From Alistipes sp. (GTDB lineage: Bacteria; Bacteroidota; Bacteroidia; Bacteroidales; Rikenellaceae): a stretch of DNA of 6,411 bases. Under the pieces are notes generated by a model. It did no database searches. It saw nothing but the letters and a program-made list of their open reading frames with translations, and was not told the origin of the DNA. Shown here one piece after another: positions 1 through 4,751 of the stretch (positions are counted from its first letter, which is position 1; each line of letters opens with the position of its first letter). Made by a program: the position numbers and the translations under genes. The DNA lies in NCBI GenBank assembly GCA_029065825.1, contig JAIEHQ010000185.1, forward strand, positions 1 through 6,411, given 5' to 3'.

Positions 1-159
1 GTCTCGGACCATGCCCGCAGGCACAACCCGCTCCGATGAAGAAAGCGCTCTTTCGCGCGGGAATCCTGCAAAAGAGGATGCGGCGCATACAGACTGGTTT
101 CTGTCGGACTGCGACCGGTCCAAACGTCCGGCGCTCCGTCCGCAACCGAAGCCGCGCAC

Positions 160-177
160 AAAAGGCGAAGCGCCTCT
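160..177 (-). terminator. Weak intrinsic-terminator-like hairpin after the HIT gene
   Basis: On the minus strand a short GC-rich stem (AGGCG, loop CTT, CGCCT; plus-strand arms 163-167 and 171-175) is followed directly by a run of four T. The run can partly extend the stem through A-T and G-T pairs. It begins about 20 nt past the HIT stop codon, where an operon end would be expected. The stem is only about 5 to 8 pairs and the T tract is short, so this is suggestive rather than strong. Confidence 0.4.
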
Positions 178-195
178 CCTCCCAATCGTCCGGCC

Positions 196-582
196 CTACT
201 CCCGAAGCATGCGGGCAGTCTCGGCGAACTCCTCCGGAGAACATGCGAGCTTCTCGCGCCGGAAATCGGCATCGCCCTCCTCGTCGATCGGAATCAGATG
301 GATGTGCGCATGAGCCACTTCAAGCCCCAGCACCACCATCGCCACCTTGCGGCAGGGAAATTTCTCCCTGATTTTTCCGGCCACCTTTTTGGCGAACAGG
401 ACCATTCCCGCCAAGGTTTCGTCGTCCAGATCGAACAGATAGTCGATCTCCTGCTTCGGCACGACCAAAGTATGCCCCTGCCGCAGCGGATTGATGTCCA
501 AAAATGCGAAATAGTTGTCATCCTCGGCTACCTTGTAGCAAGGAATCTCGCCCTGAATAATGCGTGTGAATATGGATGCCAT
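196..582 (-). CDS. HIT-family (histidine triad) nucleotide-binding protein
   Basis: This 128-residue protein has the size of a stand-alone HIT protein. The signature HAHIHLIP lies at residues 91-98, with the three histidines H91, H93 and H95 of the H-x-H-x-H-x-x motif; the central one is the expected nucleophile. Upstream, the segment FAFLDINPLRQGHTLVVPK (about residues 25-43) is the usual HIT nucleotide-pocket strand region. HIT proteins of this branch (HinT-like) act in the cytoplasm as nucleoside phosphoramidases or purine-nucleotide hydrolases; the physiological substrate here cannot be read from sequence. The start ATG (582-580) lies 9 bp past the TAA of the preceding gene, so the two are probably co-transcribed. 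The gene ends in TAG after LRE, the normal end point of the family. That makes it a useful internal control showing TAG is read as stop in this genome. Confidence 0.93.
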   Translation of the reverse strand: MASIFTRIIQGEIPCYKVAEDDNYFAFLDINPLRQGHTLVVPKQEIDYLFDLDDETLAGMVLFAKKVAGKIREKFPCRKVAMVVLGLEVAHAHIHLIPIDEEGDADFRREKLACSPEEFAETARMLRE

Positions 583-591
583 CGCAATGAT

Positions 592-972
592 TTAAAAATT
601 ATCCTCCTCCTTGAACTTCGGTCTCAGAATCTCCGAATAAATGACTGCACGACGCAGATCGAACTCTTCGGCCAGCGTATTGCCCTCCGGCCGCTCCACA
701 GACATGGCGGCCGACGGCTTCGAAGAGGGTGCGGCGACTCCCCTTGCGGATTTACCGGCCGAGGACGGCGGCACACGTTTCTTCATCTGCCGGACAGGGG
801 GCTGGAATTTCCGCTTCTCCGGCCCGATAACGGCCGGCTCTTCGGAAGCGTCCGCCACCGGTCCGACGCTCTTGCGCCCACGCCGTTTGGCCCACGCGGA
901 AGCGATGCTTCCCGACAACCCGATGAGCAGCGCCACCATAGTCAGGAGGCCCGAAATAATATCCTCGTCCAT
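592..972 (-). CDS. Small single-pass membrane protein of unknown function
   Basis: This is a 126-residue protein of no family I can name. Residues 5-28 form a hydrophobic segment (IISGLLTMVALLIGLSGSIA and on), followed at once by AKRRGRK, so it should be one N-terminal membrane anchor with the basic tail in the cytoplasm by the positive-inside rule. There is no lipobox or clear cleavage site. Residues 30-95 are low-complexity, rich in Pro, Ser, Ala, Lys and Arg, and probably disordered. The C-terminus (FDLRRAVIYSEILRPKF, about 104-120) looks like a short amphipathic conserved tail; from memory, similar R-A-[VI]-I-x-[SG]-E-I-L endings occur on small Bacteroidetes membrane proteins, but I cannot verify this here. 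The start ATG (972-970) follows the rel stop by 19 bp, and a purine-rich GAAGGA stretch precedes it. It ends in TAA, 9 bp before the HIT gene. Operon placement after rel is seen; any functional link is inference. Confidence 0.75.
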   Translation of the reverse strand: MDEDIISGLLTMVALLIGLSGSIASAWAKRRGRKSVGPVADASEEPAVIGPEKRKFQPPVRQMKKRVPPSSAGKSARGVAAPSSKPSAAMSVERPEGNTLAEEFDLRRAVIYSEILRPKFKEEDNF

Positions 973-991
973 AGTATTTTTCCTTCGGTTA

Positions 992-1903
992 TCAGTTCAA
1001 ATTCCGTTTGACAGTATCGATTCCCTTCAGCTTGCGAATCTTATCCATCAGCGCATACAGACTTTCCGCATCCCGGACATAAACGCTGATCGTACCTTCG
1101 AAGATGTTGTCGTGCGTGTGAATATCGACCTGCCGGATGTTGATGCTGAAATCCTCGCTGACCACACGCGCCAGATCGAGCAGCATGCCCGTACGGTCGA
1201 TGCCCCGCAGCGCGATGGTCGAGAGATAGGACATGGCCTTGTGGCGCGACCACTTGATCTCGTCCTTGAGAATGCGCTTGCCGTACTGCGCGGCCAGACG
1301 GTCCAGCTCCCCGCAATTGGCCTTATGGACCACGATGCGGTTGTTCTCCAAATCGCGATAACCCACCACGCTGTCGCCCGGAATCGGCTTGCAGCACTCG
1401 GCCATGACGAACTGAGGCTCCTCGGCGCGGTCGTCCGCCGTGCTTTCCGCAACGGCCTCCTCCCCCTCGTCGTCGTCCTTCTTGTTGATGAAAAGGGTCC
1501 AGAACTTGAGTATCTTGCTCGTAGCATTGACCTTCAGCACCTTGTCCAGATCTTTCAGATCGACGATGCCCGCACCGATCTTGCTGTAAAGCTCCTCCTT
1601 GTTCTTCGACTCGTAGATCGGAACGATCTTGCGCAGCACGCGGCCGCTCAGCGGTACGTTAAGCTCCTGCATCCGCTCCTCGAGCAGACGCATGCCCCGC
1701 TCGATGTTGTTCTGCCGCTCGCGCTTGAGAAAGCTCTTGATCGACTGCTTGGCCTTGGCCGTGGCAACCACCTCCAGCCATTCGGCCTTGGGACGGGCGT
1801 TGTCGGCGGTAATGATCTCGATCTGATCGCCGCTGTTGATCTGGGTCGTCACGGGCTGGATCTTATGGTTGATCTTCGCACCGATGGCGCTGTTGCCGAT
1901 CTT
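992..1903 (-). CDS. rel: C-terminal regulatory half of Rel (TGS remainder, helical, Cys-rich and ACT domains), stranded behind a stop
   Basis: This is an open frame of 303 residues directly after the TAG, with no in-frame ATG near its start. The nearest plausible initiator is a GTG at 1852-1850 (286 residues, starting MTTQINSGDQIEIIT), with no clear Shine-Dalgarno sequence before it. Content, in full-length numbering: the end of TGS to about 465; a helical region with acidic linker NKKDDDEGEEAVAEST (about 572-587); a Cys-rich module with AECCKPIPGD (Cys602, Cys603) and VVHKANC (His625, Cys629), the expected zinc-type ligands; and an ACT domain (about 657-735, STIALRGIDRTGMLLDLARV and on). These parts normally bind the ribosome and uncharged tRNA and restrain the catalytic half. 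All hallmark residues are kept, so decay, if any, is recent. Whether it is translated at all is unknown: it would need readthrough of the TAG or re-initiation at the GTG. The TGA stop is 19 bp before the next gene. Confidence 0.6.
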   Translation of the reverse strand, partial: KIGNSAIGAKINHKIQPVTTQINSGDQIEIITADNARPKAEWLEVVATAKAKQSIKSFLKRERQNNIERGMRLLEERMQELNVPLSGRVLRKIVPIYESKNKEELYSKIGAGIVDLKDLDKVLKVNATSKILKFWTLFINKKDDDEGEEAVAESTADDRAEEPQFVMAECCKPIPGDSVVGYRDLENNRIVVHKANCGELDRLAAQYGKRILKDEIKWSRHKAMSYLSTIALRGIDRTGMLLDLARVVSEDFSINIRQVDIHTHDNIFEGTISVYVRDAESLYALMDKIRKLKGIDTVKRNLN

Positions 1904-3199
1904 CTAGTGAATGTCGTAGGCGAAATCGCGCGCCGTCGCCCCGTAAGGCAGTTTGCGCGACTCGCACTTGGGCGTGAAGACGACGATCTCGGATGTGTAG
2001 AGCGACAGCTTGAAGTTGTCCAGAAACTCGACGGCACGCTCCGAAGGGTTGTTCAGCGCATCCCGGATCTTCTTGAGCCAGCGATCGAACTCGTCCTCGT
2101 TGGTCGAGAGCGACGCGTGCTTGTACTTCCAGTGGGCGGCAAATCCCCGTTCGGCGATCTCCTCCATGCGCTGCGTGCGGATCTGCACCTCGACCCAGGC
2201 ACCGTCGGGTCCCATGACCGTCGAGTGCAAGGCCTCGTAGCCGTTGGACTTGGGCATCGAAATCCAGTCGCGCAGGCGATCGGGCTTGGGTGTATATATA
2301 TCGGTAATGGTCGAAAAGATCTGCCAGCACTGGGTCTTCTCCGACGGAAAGGCCAGCGGCTGGAAGACGATGCGGATGGCGAACAGGTCATATACCTCCT
2401 CGAAAGGGATCTGCTTGCGCTGCATCTTGCACCAGATCGAATAGATGCTCTTGACGCGTCCCGAGATCTCGAAGTCGATGTGGTCGCGCCGCAACGCCTC
2501 GATGATCGGGGCGTTGAACTTGTGGATGAACGCATCGCGCTGGGCTTCGGTCGCCTTCAGCTTCTCGGTCAGCTCGGCATACTGCACCGGGAAACGATAC
2601 TTCATGCAGAGATCCTCCAACTCGCTCTTGATCGCATACAGACCGAGCCTGTAGGCCAGCGGCGCGAACAGATAGAGCGTCTCGCCCGTGATCTTGATCT
2701 GCTTATTGACCGGCATCGAACCGAGCGTGCGCATGTTGTGGAGCCGGTCGGCGATCTTGATCAGGATAACCCGCACGTCGTCCGAAAGCGTCAGGAGCAC
2801 CTTGCGGAAATATTCGGCCTGCTCGGAGGTGTCGGCATTGAAGACCCCCGACATTTTGGTCAGTCCATCGACCATCGACGCGATCTTCGGACCGAATATA
2901 CGCTCCATGTCTTCGACCGTATATTCCGTATCCTCCACCACGTCGTGCAGCAGAGCCGCCACGACCGACTTGACACCCAGACCGATCTCATCGACGACGA
3001 TCTTCGCCACCGCGATCGGATGCAGCAGATAAGGCTCCCCCGAGCGGCGGCGCACGCCTCCGTGCGCCTCCTTAGCCAGGAAAAAGGCGCGCCTGACGAA
3101 CTCCCAGTCCTCCTCGTTCTTGCAAATCTTCTCGCACGAACGGAGCAAGTCGTCCCAATGCTCCCCGATCAATCTTTCGTCCTCTGCGGTAAAATCCAT
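1904..3199 (-). CDS. rel: N-terminal catalytic half of Rel: (p)ppGpp hydrolase plus synthetase domains
   Basis: This 431-residue open frame holds both catalytic domains complete. The HD hydrolase shows H60, the HDVVED motif (85-90, with H85/D86 metal ligands and E89/D90 catalytic acids) and D151 in KIADRLHNMRTL. The synthetase shows GRVKS (247-251), D271 in YDLFAIRI, MPKSNGYEALHSTV (315-328) and E337 in VEVQIRT, matching the two Mg-binding acids of the family. The residues before the loop are RLRD (308-311), a basic variant of the RXKD signature of bifunctional Rel/SpoT, not the EXDD of RelA-type monofunctional synthetases. The intact HD motif agrees with that. The protein ends in the first half of the TGS domain, just after ATARDFAYDIH, so it lacks the ribosome and tRNA sensing region. 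In other long RSH enzymes, fragments of about this size keep catalytic activity but lose C-terminal control (known of the family; not shown here). The start ATG at 3199 is 105 bp past recA. Confidence 0.85.
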   Translation of the reverse strand: MDFTAEDERLIGEHWDDLLRSCEKICKNEEDWEFVRRAFFLAKEAHGGVRRRSGEPYLLHPIAVAKIVVDEIGLGVKSVVAALLHDVVEDTEYTVEDMERIFGPKIASMVDGLTKMSGVFNADTSEQAEYFRKVLLTLSDDVRVILIKIADRLHNMRTLGSMPVNKQIKITGETLYLFAPLAYRLGLYAIKSELEDLCMKYRFPVQYAELTEKLKATEAQRDAFIHKFNAPIIEALRRDHIDFEISGRVKSIYSIWCKMQRKQIPFEEVYDLFAIRIVFQPLAFPSEKTQCWQIFSTITDIYTPKPDRLRDWISMPKSNGYEALHSTVMGPDGAWVEVQIRTQRMEEIAERGFAAHWKYKHASLSTNEDEFDRWLKKIRDALNNPSERAVEFLDNFKLSLYTSEIVVFTPKCESRKLPYGATARDFAYDIH

Positions 3200-3237
3200 A
3201 ATCGTTATATTTCAGATTCGTTCATTCCATCCCTATT

Positions 3238-3276
3238 CGCTCCGGAAATCGCCCCGGAGCGCAGCCGCACGCTCCG
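3238..3276 (-). repeat. Three-arm alternating inverted repeat in the recA-rel spacer
   Basis: CGCTCCGG (3238-3245), CCGGAGCG (3254-3261) and CGCTCCG (3270-3276) are spaced by exactly 8 nt each. The middle arm can pair with either neighbour: 8 bp with the left arm or 7 bp with the right arm, each closing an 8-nt loop, and the two structures exclude each other. The block overlaps an imperfect tandem duplication: 3238-3269 resembles 3270-3297, and AGCGCAGCCGC is present at 3258-3268 and again at 3286-3296. Neither hairpin is followed by a T tract on the minus strand, so neither is a standard intrinsic terminator. A role in recA mRNA end formation or in rel expression is possible but unproven. 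Confidence 0.55.
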
Positions 3277-3304
3277 AAGCCGGAAAGCGCAGCCGCCGGC
3301 ACGC

Positions 3305-4318
3305 CTACGCCTTGCGCGCGGTCATCGCCTCGCGCACGCGCCCCTCGATCTCGTTGCGCAGCGCCTCGTCCTTCTGCAAGGCATCCTTCACGCTGTCGCG
3401 CCCCTGACCGATCTTGCGGTCGCCGTAGGAGAACCACGACCCGGCCTTCTTGATGATCTCGTAGTCCACGCCCAGGTCGATGATCTCGCCGATCTTGGAG
3501 ATGCCCTCTCCGAACATGATGTCGAACTCTGCTTTCTTGAAGGGAGGCGCCACCTTGTTCTTCACGACCTTGACGCGGGTGCGGGTGCCGAGCTGCTCCT
3601 CGCCGTCCTTGATTACCGACACACGGCGAATATCCATACGCACGCTGGCATAGAACTTCAGCGCGTTACCGCCGGTCGTGGTCTCGGGATTGCCATAGAC
3701 CACTCCGATCTTGTCGCGCAACTGGTTGATGAAGATGCAGACGGTCTTGGTCTTCGAGATGCTGGCCGTGAGCTTGCGCAACGCCTGCGACATCAGACGG
3801 GCCTGAAGTCCCATCTTCGAATCGCCCATGTCGCCCTCGATCTCCGCCTTGGGCGTGAGGGCCGCCACCGAGTCGATCACAATGATGTCGATGGCGCTCG
3901 ACCGGATGAGCGAATCGGCGATCTCGAGCGCCTGCTCGCCGTTGTCGGGCTGCGAGATCAGCAGGTTATCGACATCGACCCCCAGCTGCTGGGCATAGTA
4001 GCTGTCGAATGCGTGCTCGGCATCGATGAAAGCGGCGATACCGCCCCGCTTCTGCGCCTCGGCGATGGCGTGGATCGCCAGCGTGGTCTTGCCCGACGAC
4101 TCGGGACCGTAGATTTCGATGACCCGTCCCTTGGGATAGCCGCCCACGCCGAGTGCCATGTCGAGCGTGATCGAACCGGTGGGAATTACCGGCACCTCGG
4201 TCACTTCCGCGCTGTTCATGCGCATGATCGACCCCTTGCCGAAGTCCTTCTCTATCTTCTCCATTACTGCATTGAGCACCTTGAGCTTATCGGTGCTCGC
4301 CTGTGTTTTTTCCGCCAT
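3305..4318 (-). CDS. recA: RecA recombinase
   Basis: This intact 337-residue RecA is the ATP-dependent DNA strand-exchange protein of homologous recombination and, where present, SOS induction. Walker A is GPESSGKT (71-78). The catalytic Glu is E101 in DAEHAFD, and Walker B ends in D149 (IIVIDSVAALTPKAEIEG). The loop L1 region EGDMGDSKMGLQARLMSQAL runs about 161-180, and loop L2 lies in GVVYGNPETTTGGNALKFYA (about 205-224), preceded by INQLR. The start is set at the ATG 4318-4316 (MAEKTQASTDKLKVLNAVMEKIEKDFGKGS), which aligns with the usual N-terminal helix. A Met 47 codons further upstream in frame is rejected because that extension has no RecA character. The C-terminus ends REAMTARKA with no acidic tail, unlike the Asp/Glu-rich tail of E. 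coli RecA, which modulates DNA binding. It ends in TAG. A promoter-like element lies about 164 bp upstream. No LexA gene is in view. Confidence 0.98.
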   Translation of the reverse strand: MAEKTQASTDKLKVLNAVMEKIEKDFGKGSIMRMNSAEVTEVPVIPTGSITLDMALGVGGYPKGRVIEIYGPESSGKTTLAIHAIAEAQKRGGIAAFIDAEHAFDSYYAQQLGVDVDNLLISQPDNGEQALEIADSLIRSSAIDIIVIDSVAALTPKAEIEGDMGDSKMGLQARLMSQALRKLTASISKTKTVCIFINQLRDKIGVVYGNPETTTGGNALKFYASVRMDIRRVSVIKDGEEQLGTRTRVKVVKNKVAPPFKKAEFDIMFGEGISKIGEIIDLGVDYEIIKKAGSWFSYGDRKIGQGRDSVKDALQKDEALRNEIEGRVREAMTARKA

Positions 4319-4693
4319 ATCGTTCAAAACGTTAATTATATTCCTTAATCGCAAATCCCGGCCGATGAGCCGTGCAGCGCGCCCTCCGCGGCCCGCCCGG
4401 CGGAGACTCGCTCCTGAGACCGACGCCGGCGGATCGCCTTTCGAAGAGTGCACGCACAATTCCGACAGGGATATTTCTTTTCAAAGGTAGCAAAAAAATC
4501 GCAAACCGCACACCCTCCGGACCAGTTCGCCTCATTTTTTCCGCACCCGAAGCAGAAAAAGCTTCCGGAAAGCCACGCGACACCGGCCTCCGCCCGCCGC
4601 ACCGCGAAAGCCCTCCAGCCCCTAAACCGCGAAGCGACAAACCGAAACGGCCGTTCCGATTATCCCGCAAGACACGACCACGCACGAGCGGTC
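4319..4693. other. Gene-free spacer between the mutase terminator and recA
   Basis: No convincing gene lies here. The part from the promoter at 4489-4482 to recA would be an untranslated leader of about 160 nt. It is very GC-rich in the middle, where minus-strand CTCCGC and GCGGAG (plus-strand 4400-4405 and 4384-4389) can form a 6-bp stem around a 10-nt GC loop. It turns AT-rich in the last 27 bases before the ATG (TATAATTAACG), as is common before Bacteroidetes start codons, which often lack a Shine-Dalgarno sequence. Upstream of the promoter there is an imperfect hairpin (GAAGC 4549-4553, GCTTC 4561-4565) without a T tract. Short open frames here, including a Cys-containing one, look fortuitous. 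Confidence 0.6.
4482..4489 (-). promoter_or_regulatory. Bacteroidetes-type -7 promoter element (TACCTTTG) for recA
   Basis: The minus strand reads TACCTTTG, an exact match to the TAnnTTTG -7 element recognised by the Bacteroidetes primary sigma factor. By eye it is the only exact match on the minus strand of this window, and it lies in an intergenic region upstream of recA. It sits in an AT-rich stretch (a T7 run just upstream, AAAAGAAA just downstream). The -33 part is weak: the nearest TTTG is only 12 nt upstream, not the usual 19 to 21. The transcript would start near 4475-4478. Confidence 0.5.
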
Positions 4694-4731
4694 AAAAAAA
4701 GCGATGCGGGGCATCGCACTCCCCGCATCGC
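4694..4731 (-). terminator. Strong intrinsic terminator after the phosphohexomutase gene
   Basis: On the minus strand GCGATGCGGGG, a 9-nt loop and CCCCGCATCGC form a perfect 11-bp GC-rich stem (plus-strand arms 4721-4731 and 4701-4711), followed at once by seven T (4700-4694). It starts 20 nt past the mutase stop codon. There is no T tract on the other side, so it works in the minus direction only. It separates mutase transcription from recA. Confidence 0.93.
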
Positions 4732-4751
4732 CGAAATCCTTCCGAAGCGAA

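Larger units (their letters stand above)
992..3199 (-). pseudogene. rel: rel (RelA/SpoT-type (p)ppGpp synthetase/hydrolase) interrupted by an in-frame TAG
   Basis: Read as one unit from the ATG at 3199 to the TGA at 992, this is a 735-codon Rel/SpoT homolog, the usual length for long RSH enzymes, with one internal stop at codon 432 (1906-1904, TAG). Domain order: HD hydrolase (about 40-200), synthetase (about 230-360), TGS (about 403-465, holding the stop), helical region, Cys-rich zinc-finger-like domain (about 598-650) and ACT (about 657-735). The frame before the stop ends ...DFAYDIH and after it runs straight on as KIGNSAIGAKINHK, which is the continuous TGS pattern. So one codon is altered, and there is no frameshift, insertion or missing sequence. 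A Ser codon TCG would differ by one base and Ser/Thr is common there in the family (inference). Long RSH enzymes make and degrade the alarmone (p)ppGpp in the stringent response. Classed here as a nonsense-interrupted gene; sequencing error or a functional split cannot be excluded. The two halves are listed separately. Confidence 0.8.

Noticed and set aside
11..371. Plus-strand open frames at 11-313 and 36-371
   Set aside because: They overlap the HIT gene antisense, overlap each other in different frames, and have low-complexity Arg/Ser/Pro composition with no domain.
641..4348. A 1235-codon open frame on the plus strand running antisense through rel, the spacer and recA
   Set aside because: Its codons coincide exactly with the reversed codons of rel and recA, which happen to share the same phase. 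Stops there would require sense codons TTA, CTA or TCA, which are rare in this GC-rich genome. The translation has no recognisable domain, so it is a shadow.
4449..4458. GTGCACGCAC/GTGCGTGCAC near recA as a LexA-type operator
   Set aside because: The dyad is only 4 bp, matches no SOS box I know, and Bacteroidetes SOS operators are not well enough defined to call one here.
4319..4459. An N-terminal extension of RecA starting at the Met at 4459 (384 residues)
   Set aside because: The extra 47 residues are Arg/Gly-rich with no RecA similarity, and the ATG at 4318 gives the canonical N-terminus.
4549..4565. Hairpin GAAGC/GCTTC in the spacer as a second terminator
   Set aside because: The stem is short, has a mismatch when extended, and no T tract follows on either strand.
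4345..4602. An 85-codon minus-strand frame with seven Cys, including CFGCG, CAVC and CRNCAC, upstream of recA
   Set aside because: The Cys spacing hints at a zinc ribbon, but the frame overlaps the recA promoter element, competes with another open frame in a second phase, ends in low-complexity Arg/Ala sequence and matches no family I know. Probably chance.
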